Program-made: the position numbers and the translations under genes
The notes under the pieces: model-generated
Seen by the model: only the letters and a program-made list of their open reading frames with translations
Told to the model about the DNA's origin: nothing
Databases searched by the model: none
DNA from: Paenibacillus sp. Soil750
GTDB taxonomy: Bacteria > Bacillota > Bacilli > Paenibacillales > NBRC-103111
Length of the DNA: 64,000 bases
Direction: 5' to 3'
NCBI RefSeq assembly: GCF_001428045.1
Contig: NZ_LMSD01000042.1
Coordinates: forward strand, 211,891 to 275,890
Shown here: one piece after another, positions 25,258 to 33,360 of the stretch
Layout: the number at the start of each line of letters is the position of its first letter
Numbering within the stretch: position 1 is the stretch's first letter

Positions 25258-25647
25258 TTAAATAATTAGACTGCTTACCGAAATCGCAATTCCGATATAT
25301 ACCGCAGCAAGAAGGGTACCTACAGCCACATTCCCTCCCTTTAGCTGGTCTGATAGCTTCATACCTGGGGTTAGCCAATCGAACACCCAATATGAGGCTA
25401 TTAAGCATGCGTACCCTACCGCAAACCATAAGCTCATATGCCAAATTGAGGAGTTCGTGTAGGCGGCAATGCCTAGAATGATGGCCGTAGCTACGAACTT
25501 GCCTCCCATCGTAATCCCCACAGCCACATTGCCGTTATTTATTTCTTCCATATCCCGATAAGGAGTCATTAAACTAAAGATGTACATCCCTGCAAACTGT
25601 AACAAGACAATGACGAATAAACTTATAATTAGATCTACAACGATCAC
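25258..25647 (-). CDS. DUF350 membrane protein (YjfL-like)
   Basis: 129 residues with four membrane helices arranged as a repeat: NNGNVAVGITMGGKFVATAI and GGNVAVGTLLAAVYIGIAI each contain the GNVAV(A/G) motif of DUF350. In enterobacteria the relative YjfL lies beside the GspS-like ligase YjfC. GTG 25647 overlaps the previous stop by GTGA and is preferred to GTG 25656. Last gene of the five-gene overlapping operon; no terminator is visible before the converging HD-GYP gene. Function unknown; membrane location is certain. Confidence 0.85.
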   Translation of the reverse strand: MIVVDLIISLFVIVLLQFAGMYIFSLMTPYRDMEEINNGNVAVGITMGGKFVATAIILGIAAYTNSSIWHMSLWFAVGYACLIASYWVFDWLTPGMKLSDQLKGGNVAVGTLLAAVYIGIAISVSSLII

Positions 25648-26291
25648 TCTGCCCACCCCCGAAATTTAGCCATCGATTGATCAAAATCTGTATAATCATG
25701 TACTTCCTCTAGGACTACACTTACTTCTTTTTTTTCCTTAAACGCTTTGTATCTCTCTTCTGGAATCGGTTGCTTAACCTTCTGCCCAGTTGGCAATTCT
25801 ACTACCGCAAAGTACCTGAATTGGCTATCCAGCTCTGTTTTATAAACACCGATCAATTTCACATCCGTCTTTATTTCCACTTTCAGCTCCACAAGATCTT
25901 TGTCGGCTTCTTCTTTTGTTTTGAAGGACTTGATCGGTTTCCATTGTGACAAAGTAACATCGTTCTTCCCTTGACTGTCCGCTTTCATCGTGGCTTGCAT
26001 GAAACTCAATACCCAGATACTATCACCAGTCGCAAAATTCTGATCGTTGGACATTCGGTCATTGTTCGGCAACAGCACCATATCACCATCAATAAGATCT
26101 CCAACTTTGACTTGTTGGACTTGATAGTCCCACGGCACGTCACCAGGCGCATAGTTCGACGTCGCTACGTTGCCTGATGTTGTTTGGCTTAGTACAGATG
26201 GCTTCTTATCAAATGCTGTTGAGATGATCCAAATGATGACAATGATGCCGATCAGTCCTACAGCCAATAGTATAAATCTTCCTTGTTTCAA
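25644..26291 (-). CDS. Membrane-anchored protein of unknown function in the GspS-like operon
   Basis: 215 residues, TTG start overlapping the previous stop by 4 bases. One N-terminal membrane helix (about residues 6-26), then a soluble extracytoplasmic domain of about 185 residues, with alternating hydrophobic pattern suggesting beta structure and a charged C-terminal half. No family recognised. Position between the GspS-like ligase and DUF350 corresponds to the place of small accessory proteins in yjf-type operons. It may be the surface partner of the DUF350 protein; this is inference. Confidence 0.75.
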   Translation of the reverse strand: MKQGRFILLAVGLIGIIVIIWIISTAFDKKPSVLSQTTSGNVATSNYAPGDVPWDYQVQQVKVGDLIDGDMVLLPNNDRMSNDQNFATGDSIWVLSFMQATMKADSQGKNDVTLSQWKPIKSFKTKEEADKDLVELKVEIKTDVKLIGVYKTELDSQFRYFAVVELPTGQKVKQPIPEERYKAFKEKKEVSVVLEEVHDYTDFDQSMAKFRGWAE

Positions 26292-27484
26292 GGCGCTTTC
26301 ACTCCAATCGCCACAAATTGACTTGCATTTCCCGTTATGATGCCGCCTGCCCTACCTAGAAGCCCACATGGCGTACCATTCAATACGAATAGACCCGTTA
26401 ATAAATGGCCTTGACCATGCTGGAAAGTTAGCCGCGGCAGGTCTGCCCTTTCTTGATACACACGTTTAAAAAACACACTTGTATCAAAGCCCGCTTCATC
26501 CTTAAATTCCAGCTCTCCATTTTCGTCATATAGCTCAACAGAGCCGCCTTCGCGGCCAAACATTGATTTGGACACATAATTACCTTCAAGGATAGGATGC
26601 GTATAGGTCGGCAGCATGTAAGTCTGAATGATGTCATGTTCCTCTTGCGTAAATAACGCTGATTGTCTGATATGAAGATCCCAGATCAATGCTTGTAAGC
26701 CTTTGGATTGTAAAATCACAGCATGCAAAGGATTGAACAAATGAACGAATTGCTCTTCGATCGCATACGACAGCGCTTCTCCCCCGTCGTCAACCCCCAT
26801 CCACTCCTTCGGATATAGGGCAAACATACGCTGAATGGTCTGATCAGCACCAACCTTGACAACGCCCTCGTCGATCCATAAATCCAAACAGTCGACGCAG
26901 GTCATTTTTCTTCCGCTATGTGCAACAAGTGCATTTATCGTCCCCGTGTCTTCCGCATGTACTCCGTAGGCTATACAAGCTGCATAATCAGGTGCCTCGA
27001 TCTCCCAGGCCGCCTTTAGAAGCTCCTTCATCCTGCTATTTGGTGATTCCAACCCATATTGCTTACAAAGCCATGGAGTCGCAATGGAGGCTTCGACATA
27101 ACCCGTAGGCGTATCTGCATTTAGTTCTAGTAATTTAATGTTGCCTGCCTGATCGACAGTAAAATCAAATCTCGCATAGCGGCTTATGAAGCCTTCGCCA
27201 TTCGGCTTAACTCGATCCAGCCCATCCCATAGCACTTCTGGTATCGATAAGTCTGCATAAAGCTCCCTTTTGCCAAAAACGTAGCGGGCAGCTTTATCAA
27301 ACACCTGCCACAGTCCAGCAGCAGCATGAATAAGGTCCTGATAAACCTCATTCGGCATAACGACAAGCTGATCAATCCAGTACTCTTCGTTCTCCAAATT
27401 AGCCCATGTAAATCCAAGCTCAGCTAGTTGCTGTATGCGAGAATTTCTGTCAGGGGCTGGTTTCCCAATCACTTCAAATACCAT
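26288..27484 (-). CDS. Glutathionylspermidine-synthase-like ATP-grasp ligase (YgiC/YjfC family)
   Basis: 398 residues. The family catalyses ATP-dependent amide bond formation; E. coli Gss joins the glycine carboxylate of glutathione to spermidine. Recognised segments: ARFDFTVDQAGNIKLLELNADTPTGYVEAS near residues 95-125, typical of the GspS fold, and KSMFGREGGSVELYDENG near 300, the ATP-grasp phosphate-binding part. The amidase half of Gss is absent, as in YgiC and YjfC. ATG 27484 follows the stop of the secreted protein gene by 4 bases; an upstream frame start at 27541 would overlap that gene by 53 bases. A peptide or protein carboxylate, not glutathione, is the more likely substrate, given the neighbours. 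Confidence 0.85.
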   Translation of the reverse strand: MVFEVIGKPAPDRNSRIQQLAELGFTWANLENEEYWIDQLVVMPNEVYQDLIHAAAGLWQVFDKAARYVFGKRELYADLSIPEVLWDGLDRVKPNGEGFISRYARFDFTVDQAGNIKLLELNADTPTGYVEASIATPWLCKQYGLESPNSRMKELLKAAWEIEAPDYAACIAYGVHAEDTGTINALVAHSGRKMTCVDCLDLWIDEGVVKVGADQTIQRMFALYPKEWMGVDDGGEALSYAIEEQFVHLFNPLHAVILQSKGLQALIWDLHIRQSALFTQEEHDIIQTYMLPTYTHPILEGNYVSKSMFGREGGSVELYDENGELEFKDEAGFDTSVFFKRVYQERADLPRLTFQHGQGHLLTGLFVLNGTPCGLLGRAGGIITGNASQFVAIGVKAP

Positions 27485-27488
27485 GCCA

Positions 27489-28130
27489 TTAACCCCCAGA
27501 GCTTGAGCTGGAGGAGGAGCTAAAACCGCTTGATTTACCACCTATGCTGCCTGATGAAGTTGATGTTGACTTGGAGCCGCTAACAGAGGAACCTGTAGTA
27601 CCTGATTTGGTGGTAGTTGTCGATTTATTCGAGTTTGAAGTAAAGGTCCCACTACCACTTGAAGTTGTTGGTGTCTTCGTCGTCGAACGATTCGTAAATG
27701 AGCTGGGTTGATACGTTTTATTAACATAGGGCGTATTGGATCGATAATAATACGAGCGATGATTATTCCCCCAACTGCTAGATGAATACGGACTTACCGT
27801 ATTAAAAATCAGATGATATAGCAGCAGATCATCCCATCCAAAGCCACCGCCTGACACTTGATTCACAATAATAGGAGCTGTGCTCCCACCTGTTGTACTC
27901 GGTGTTGGCGTAGGGGAGGGTGCAGCTAAACCTTTATCAGGCGGTACAGGTAATTTCCAATCGACCTGAGGATCGTAATAGGCTTTAACATCCTCATTCG
28001 ACCATTCCACCAATTTAGATGAGCCTGTATTGGGACCAGGTGTCTCCGCAGCCTGTGCCGTTCCAAGCAGCAAGTGACCTAGCAAGATCAAACTCAGTGA
28101 AGTTGATAGTACTTTAAGCGGTCGTTTCAC
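27489..28130 (-). CDS. Secreted protein with Ser/Gly/Thr-rich tail ending in Gly-Gly
   Basis: 213 residues, GTG start overlapping the previous stop (GTGA), ribosome site GGAG 6 bases before it. Signal peptide with AQAA cleavage site near residue 27. The mature part has an acidic/aromatic beginning (LVEWSNEDVKAYYDPQ), a Pro/Thr linker, an aromatic central part (FGWDDLLLYHLIF), and a low-complexity C-terminal 75 residues made almost only of Ser, Thr, Gly, Lys, ending SSSSSSSSGG. The ygiB/yjfM products next to GspS-like ligases also have Ser/Gly-rich tails. It is therefore a candidate substrate whose tail or terminal Gly is modified. No sequence family is claimed. Confidence 0.75.
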   Translation of the reverse strand: MKRPLKVLSTSLSLILLGHLLLGTAQAAETPGPNTGSSKLVEWSNEDVKAYYDPQVDWKLPVPPDKGLAAPSPTPTPSTTGGSTAPIIVNQVSGGGFGWDDLLLYHLIFNTVSPYSSSSWGNNHRSYYYRSNTPYVNKTYQPSSFTNRSTTKTPTTSSGSGTFTSNSNKSTTTTKSGTTGSSVSGSKSTSTSSGSIGGKSSGFSSSSSSSSGG

Positions 28131-28348
28131 TCCTTGCTCCCTCCCCCTTCTGCGCTGGCTTTCACAAGCAGCAACTCAAACACTTGGAGATCTAGATTCA
28201 AACGGCCCTCAATCATTTCGTATTCCTTTCCGCCAACAAGAATAAAGTTAGCCACGTTTAAGGCTTGAATAAGTTGATCATCCCAGGCACGTTCACCAAG
28301 TTTGAGCAGTTGCCCCTCGGGCAACTTTTCATAAAGCACGATTGTCAT
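28127..28348 (-). CDS. Small hypothetical protein, first gene of the GspS-like operon
   Basis: 73 residues from ATG 28348, with GGAGGAGG 8 bases upstream; a GTG at 28366 would lie inside that ribosome site. The protein is acidic, without membrane helix or signal peptide, with predicted short strands (MTIVLYEKLPEG, NFILVGGKEYEMIEGRL, LQVFELLLVKA). It overlaps the start of the secreted protein gene by 4 bases. No family recognised. Confidence 0.7.
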   Translation of the reverse strand: MTIVLYEKLPEGQLLKLGERAWDDQLIQALNVANFILVGGKEYEMIEGRLNLDLQVFELLLVKASAEGGGSKE

Positions 28349-28428
28349 ACTGCTAGCCTCCTCCACAAAAAAACTTTCTACACATTTAAACGCACGAGGA
28401 ATTCAATTGTTTCAAAATAGATAAAAAT

Positions 28429-28457
28429 AAAAAGCCTATCCATCGGATAGACTTTTC
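28429..28457 (-). terminator. Terminator of the NlpC/P60 gene
   Basis: AAAAGcCTATCC and GGATAGaCTTTT arms around a 3-base loop, with one mismatch and T-rich ends on the minus strand. Confidence 0.7.
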
Positions 28458-28469
28458 CCATTACTCCTA

Positions 28470-29582
28470 TTAATAGGCAATTCTCTTTGCCTTTAGAAAT
28501 GTTTTTTTCCAATAAGCTTTATCAATATTGCTGATTTGTACCCCATTCTTCGGCTCCGGGGAGGCATGCAGCATCTTCATGTTTCCAATGTAAATCCCTA
28601 CATGACCAACGGTTTTGTTCGATTTGAAACGACCTGGCACGTAGAAAAACATCAGATCCCCTTTGCGTAACGACTTGCGAGAAACCAAATTACCTTTAGT
28701 ACCTTGTTGCCGAGCTACCCGCGGCAGTTTAATATTATATTTCCCAAAAATATATTGGGTAAATGTCGAGCAATCAAATCGTCCTGTTTGGGGATATGGG
28801 CCCGTACCAAATTTATACTTTACGCCCATATAATTTTCTCCTTTATTAATCAATGCATTAATATCGATATTCTTCAAAACCGGCATGACGTCATTTTGAT
28901 CATTTGGCGACCATACTTGAAGATCATGCTGGGTCTGAATAGGCATCCCTGCAGGATTAGCACCTGCCCCGTTGCCTTTGAATGGATCTGTAGGATCATC
29001 CCCGAAATTCAACTCAGGTGAGTTGTCATTCGCACCTGCAGGGTCATCTTCATGCTCGATGATCGCGACGGGTGAAGCATGAACAATGACATCCCCTTTT
29101 CTTACCTCGTACGACATATCATCTTGAAATAAGTCAGCTAAGTCCGAGACAGGTAAGTAAGCCGTTCCGCCCTCTTTCACTACCGGCTGGCTTAATTGAA
29201 TATCCGCCCCGTCTTTCATGGCTTTATTCGAGTTCATGATCAACTCAAAATTAGCATCATTGTCCCCTAAAATCAGCTTACCTTCAGAATCTTCCCATTC
29301 AGACTGGAATTTGAGAGTTCTAATAAGATCTTGCGCAGACACATAATTGACATTTCCAATTTGTTTCATCGGTAGAACGGCATCATTGTTTGCTAGTGCA
29401 ATGATCTCTTTGCCAGCTTGTGACATACTCTTCGGAACCGAATTTCCAGGGCCAGTCATGCCTGTCGGGCTTTGAGACGGTGTTACACTTCGTGGGCTCG
29501 CGTTATCCTTCCCACAAGCAGTCGAAATCGCCAGCACAACTATCACGCTTCCTATTGCCGGTATCTTTAGCTTATTCCACAT
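28470..29582 (-). CDS. Secreted NlpC/P60 cell-wall peptidase with copper-amine-oxidase-like N-terminal domain
   Basis: 370 residues from ATG 29582 (AAGGAGAGAG 6 bases upstream). The N-terminus has a hydrophobic segment ending in STAC, an atypical lipobox, so it is either a lipoprotein or cleaved. A stalk/copper-amine-oxidase-N-like domain spans about 60-170 (VLPMKQIGNVNYVSAQDLI, TAYLPVSDLADLF). The C-terminal catalytic domain (about 235-370) has the NlpC/P60 triad in RFDCSTFTQY, VGHVGIYIG and the HASP segment, and should cut D-Glu-to-diamino-acid bonds in peptidoglycan stems. Monocistronic, divergent from the PH-domain gene. Confidence 0.9.
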   Translation of the reverse strand: MWNKLKIPAIGSVIVVLAISTACGKDNASPRSVTPSQSPTGMTGPGNSVPKSMSQAGKEIIALANNDAVLPMKQIGNVNYVSAQDLIRTLKFQSEWEDSEGKLILGDNDANFELIMNSNKAMKDGADIQLSQPVVKEGGTAYLPVSDLADLFQDDMSYEVRKGDVIVHASPVAIIEHEDDPAGANDNSPELNFGDDPTDPFKGNGAGANPAGMPIQTQHDLQVWSPNDQNDVMPVLKNIDINALINKGENYMGVKYKFGTGPYPQTGRFDCSTFTQYIFGKYNIKLPRVARQQGTKGNLVSRKSLRKGDLMFFYVPGRFKSNKTVGHVGIYIGNMKMLHASPEPKNGVQISNIDKAYWKKTFLKAKRIAY

Positions 29583-29766
29583 GAAATTCTCTCTCCTTAA
29601 GGGACACATTATTATCCTTTATAGAGTGAGACAAGTGGCATGCAAATATGCAATCCGTTCGTTCAAATGAGCTTGGCGTTTGTTGGAAGTAATGGAATCT
29701 GTAAGAGGAGAACGCCGTATAAATGTGGAGTTGATACATATATTTGTTCAAGAAGGAGTGATGATA

Positions 29767-30192
29767 GTGGGGATTTTTAGTGGATTACTAGGAAATTTAT
29801 CAGAAGTATCTGTTGAGGAGCTTACGAGACAGTATGGTACTTATCTCATGCCAAATGAAGTCATCTCTACAGGCTTTAAACTTGTTCGGGATTCATTCAT
29901 AATCACCGATGAGCGCATTATCCTAATTGATCATCAAGGTGTCACTGGTAAGAAAACGAAAGTCTCCACGATAGATCTGGATGCCATCTATGAGGTATCG
30001 ATGGAATCTGGCGGTACAGGGTTTGATGACAGCGAGCTCATTATTCATTACATAACCTCACCTTATTACAAAGCGAATAACATCACGACGGCGGCTTATC
30101 GTTTTGAATTCAAGAAAAAGTTCAATATCCAGTCGTTATATGTGGCCCTCCAATCGGCAGCAACACAGAATCGTAAGCGAATTAACGGATAA
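29767..30192 (+). CDS. Bacterial PH-domain protein
   Basis: 141 residues from GTG 29767, which has AAGGAG 8 bases upstream; ATG 29761 is too close to that site. The sequence fits the bacterial PH fold (bPH_1, YvbH-like): TRQYGTYLMPNEVISTGFKLVRDSFIITDERIIL shows the alternating strands and the DERIIL motif, then VSTIDLDAIYEVSME, and a C-terminal helix (FNIQSLYVALQSA). No membrane helix. Cytoplasmic, function unknown. It converges on the suf operon across a shared terminator. Confidence 0.75.
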   Translation: MGIFSGLLGNLSEVSVEELTRQYGTYLMPNEVISTGFKLVRDSFIITDERIILIDHQGVTGKKTKVSTIDLDAIYEVSMESGGTGFDDSELIIHYITSPYYKANNITTAAYRFEFKKKFNIQSLYVALQSAATQNRKRING

Positions 30193-30197
30193 CATGC

Positions 30198-30239
30198 AAA
30201 AAAAGCGTCCCAGAGAAGTATCTCTGGCACGCTTTTTTT
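30198..30239. terminator. Bidirectional terminator between the PH-domain gene and sufB
   Basis: AAAAAGCGT, CCAGAGA/TCTCTGG stem, ACGCTTTTTTT; it lies between converging stop codons. Confidence 0.85.
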
Positions 30240-30251
30240 ATTATCTGGAGT

Positions 30252-31649
30252 TTAACCGATAGATCCTTCCATCTCAAACTTGATGAGACGGTTCATTTCA
30301 ACGGCATATTCCATCGGAAGTTCTTTGGTGAATGGCTCAATGAAGCCCATAACGATCATTTGCGTTGCTTCTGCTTCTGTAAGACCACGGCTCATGAGGT
30401 AGAACAATTGATCCTCAGATACCTTGGATACGGTCGCTTCATGCTCAAGCGTAATGTTATCGTTCAAGATTTCATTGTAAGGAATTGTATCCGAAGTGGA
30501 CTCGTTATCCAAGATCAACGTATCGCACTTGATGTTAGCTTTGGAACCTTGGGAGTTACGTCCGAAGGAAGCCAAACCACGGTACGTTACTTTACCGCCA
30601 TGCTTGGAGATCGACTTGGAAACAATCGTGGAAGTTGTATCTGGTGCCAAATGCGTCATTTTCGCGCCCGCATCTTGATGTTGACCTTTTCCTGCAACAG
30701 CGATGGAAAGAACCATCCCTTTAGCGCCGCGGCCTTTAAGAACAACTGCTGGGTACTTCATTGTCAGCTTGGAACCGATGTTACCATCAACCCACTCCAT
30801 TGTAGCTCCTTCTTCTGCAACCGCACGTTTCGTAACGAGGTTGTAGATGTTAGGTGCCCAGTTTTGGATCGTTGTGTAACGAGCACGGGAGTTCTTCAGA
30901 CAAACGATCTCAACAACCGCACTATGAAGCGAGTTCGTGCTATAGATTGGAGCTGTACAGCCCTCAACGTAGTGCACGAAGCTATCTTCGTCGGTGATGA
31001 TCAGCGTACGCTCGAATTGCCCCATGTTCTCGGAGTTAATACGGAAGTAAGCTTGCAAAGGCACCTCACATTTAACGCCTTTTGGTACGTAGATGAAGGA
31101 TCCTCCGGACCAAACTGCGCTGTTCAATGCAGCAAATTTGTTGTCAGCTGGCGGAATGATCGTTCCGAAATATTGTCTGAACAACTCCGGATATTCACGA
31201 AGAGCTGTGTCTGTATCTGTGAAGATAACACCTTGATCTTCAAGCTCTTTTTGCATGCTGTGGTAAACAACCTCAGACTCATACTGTGCAGATACACCAG
31301 CAAGGAACTTTTGCTCTGCTTCAGGGATACCAAGCTTGTCGAACGTTTCTTTAATTTCTGTAGGAACTTCTTCCCACGTTTTACCTTGCTTCTCAGAAGG
31401 ACGAACATAGTACTGGATATCATCGAAATCCAAGTCATCCATGTTTCCGCCCCAACGCGGCATAGGCATTTTGAAGAATTGCTCAAGGGATTTCAGACGG
31501 AATTCTAGCATCCATTCTGGTTCGCCTTTAATTCTTGAGATTTCTTCAACGATTTCACGAGTTAAGCCTTTACCGGATTGGAAAATGGATTTGTGCTCAT
31601 CTCTAAAACCATATTTGTAATCTTCTAAATCTGGCATTTGTTTCGCCAT
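30252..31649 (-). CDS. sufB: Iron-sulfur cluster assembly scaffold SufB
   Basis: 465 residues, usual length. Part of the SufBCD complex on which Fe-S clusters are built. Family segments: WSGGSFIYVPKGVKCEVPLQAYFRIN, FVHYVEGCTAPIYS (with a conserved Cys), EWVDGNIGSKLTMKYPAV, and the C-terminal RGLTEAEATQMIVMGFIEPF shared with SufD. AAGGAGGAATTAACC precedes ATG. It is the last gene of sufCDSUB, 63 bases after sufU, ending at a strong terminator. Confidence 0.97.
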   Translation of the reverse strand: MAKQMPDLEDYKYGFRDEHKSIFQSGKGLTREIVEEISRIKGEPEWMLEFRLKSLEQFFKMPMPRWGGNMDDLDFDDIQYYVRPSEKQGKTWEEVPTEIKETFDKLGIPEAEQKFLAGVSAQYESEVVYHSMQKELEDQGVIFTDTDTALREYPELFRQYFGTIIPPADNKFAALNSAVWSGGSFIYVPKGVKCEVPLQAYFRINSENMGQFERTLIITDEDSFVHYVEGCTAPIYSTNSLHSAVVEIVCLKNSRARYTTIQNWAPNIYNLVTKRAVAEEGATMEWVDGNIGSKLTMKYPAVVLKGRGAKGMVLSIAVAGKGQHQDAGAKMTHLAPDTTSTIVSKSISKHGGKVTYRGLASFGRNSQGSKANIKCDTLILDNESTSDTIPYNEILNDNITLEHEATVSKVSEDQLFYLMSRGLTEAEATQMIVMGFIEPFTKELPMEYAVEMNRLIKFEMEGSIG

Positions 31650-31712
31650 GGTTAATTCCTCCTTAACGTTCTCTTTGTTCCATATCTTTAACCTATTCCA
31701 CCCGCAAATGCG

Positions 31713-32147
31713 TTAGTTATCGGTCTTATGAGAATGTTCAATCCCTTTGCGTAGTGCATTCCACGCCAGAGTTGCGCATTTAATCCTCGCTGGGAATTTG
31801 TTAACGCCCGACAGGGCCTCAATGTCTTCATATTCAAATTCTACGGATTCGCCCTTCATCAAGCCAGAGAAATCATCAGCCATCTTCAGTGCTTCTTCGA
31901 CTGTTTTGCCTTTGACAGCATCCGTCATCATGGATGCAGAGGATAGGCTAATCGAGCAGCCTTCACCTGTGAATTTCGCCATTTTCACGATACCCTCTTC
32001 AACTTGCATCTGCAGGGAAATTTTATCCCCACAGGTTGGGTTGTTGAGGTCAATCGTAACGGACTCGCCGGACTCAAATTTTCCACGGTTGCGAGGAGTT
32101 TTATAGTGATCCATAATTACTCTACGGTATAAATCATCCAATTGCAT
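31713..32147 (-). CDS. sufU: Zinc-dependent sulfurtransferase SufU
   Basis: 144 residues. Takes persulfide sulfur from SufS. The zinc ligands of the Firmicutes type are all present: Cys39 and Asp41 in NPTCGDK, Cys64 in GEGCSIS and Cys124 in RIKCATLAW; the insertion between the second and third Cys is also typical of SufU rather than IscU. The start overlaps the end of sufS by 14 bases. Confidence 0.96.
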   Translation of the reverse strand: MQLDDLYRRVIMDHYKTPRNRGKFESGESVTIDLNNPTCGDKISLQMQVEEGIVKMAKFTGEGCSISLSSASMMTDAVKGKTVEEALKMADDFSGLMKGESVEFEYEDIEALSGVNKFPARIKCATLAWNALRKGIEHSHKTDN

Positions 32148-33360
32148 CGCCGAAGTACTCCTTTGTTTTCAGTAAAGCCGTCACAAGACGGTCTACATCA
32201 TCTTCCGTATTATATAGATAAAAGCTTGCACGAGCCGTGCTGCTTTGCTCTAACCATCTCATAAGTGGTTGGCAGCAGTGGTGACCAGCACGAACTGCAA
32301 TACCCATGGAATCCAACACGGTTGCTACATCATGAGGATGAACATCCCCAAGGTTGAAAGTTACCAGTCCTGCACGATTCGTTGTAGGCCCATAAACAGC
32401 TAAGTCAGGAATCTGCATCATACGATCCAAGGCATAATTCGTGAGCTCCACATCATGTTTAAATATGTTATCCATCCCAACTTCAGTTAAGAAGTCGATG
32501 GCTGCTCCAAGCCCAACTGCTCCTGCAATCATAGGCGTTCCGCCTTCAAATTTCCACGGAAGTTCCTTCCAAGTTGACTCATAAAGATCGACATGATCGA
32601 TCATTTCGCCGCCAAACTCAACAGGTTCCATGTTATTCAATAAAGACTTCTTCCCATACAATGCCCCGATTCCGGTAGGCCCACACATCTTATGCCCGGA
32701 TAATGCATAAAAGTCACAATCCAAATCTTGCACATCCACTTTCATATGAGGCGTGCTTTGCGCACCATCGACCATAATTTTGGCACCATGCTTGTGGGCA
32801 ATAGCGGCAATTTCTTTGATCGGGTTGATGACGCCGAGCACGTTGGACACATACACAATCGAAACAATCTTGGTACGATCGGTAATGGTGTTCTCTACAT
32901 CTGCAAGGGATATGGATCCGTCTGGCTGCAGCGGAATATATTTTAAAGTAGCGCCTGATTTCTTAGCAGCTTGCTGCCAAGGGATCAGGTTGCTGTGATG
33001 CTCCATTGGTGTAAGGACGATTTCATCGCCCTCACGAAGTACCGATTCGGCAAAGCTAGCTGCCACAATATTGATAGCGGTTGTTGTGCCTCGAGTGAAA
33101 ATAATTTCCTGCTCACTAGCTGCGCCGATGAACTTCGCCACTTTGGCTCTAGCTCCTTCATACGCATCAGTTGCTCGGGAACCTAGGGTATGAACCCCGC
33201 GATGAACGTTCGCATTATCCCACTCGTAGTAATGCTTCAGTGCCTCAATCACCTGAATAGGCTTCTGGGAAGTAGCAGCACTATCCAAGTAAACCAGAGG
33301 ATGACCGTTCACTTCTTGCTTCAGAATGGGAAAAAGTTCACGTATCTCGGCAGATATCAT
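32134..33360 (-). CDS. sufS: Cysteine desulfurase SufS
   Basis: 408 residues, PLP-dependent group II cysteine desulfurase that supplies sulfur for cluster assembly. FTRGTTTAINIVA, the cofactor Asp in VDGAQSTPHM, the PLP Lys in SGHKMCGPTG, and the catalytic Cys in RAGHHCCQPLM are visible. ATG overlaps the sufD stop by 4 bases and the gene runs 14 bases into sufU, so the three are translationally coupled. Confidence 0.97.
   Translation of the reverse strand: MISAEIRELFPILKQEVNGHPLVYLDSAATSQKPIQVIEALKHYYEWDNANVHRGVHTLGSRATDAYEGARAKVAKFIGAASEQEIIFTRGTTTAINIVAASFAESVLREGDEIVLTPMEHHSNLIPWQQAAKKSGATLKYIPLQPDGSISLADVENTITDRTKIVSIVYVSNVLGVINPIKEIAAIAHKHGAKIMVDGAQSTPHMKVDVQDLDCDFYALSGHKMCGPTGIGALYGKKSLLNNMEPVEFGGEMIDHVDLYESTWKELPWKFEGGTPMIAGAVGLGAAIDFLTEVGMDNIFKHDVELTNYALDRMMQIPDLAVYGPTTNRAGLVTFNLGDVHPHDVATVLDSMGIAVRAGHHCCQPLMRWLEQSSTARASFYLYNTEDDVDRLVTALLKTKEYFGDAIG

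Noticed and set aside
30360..31508. Open frame of 382 codons antisense to sufB
   Set aside because: sufB is certain; the opposite frame is Cys/Phe-rich without any domain and is a shadow.
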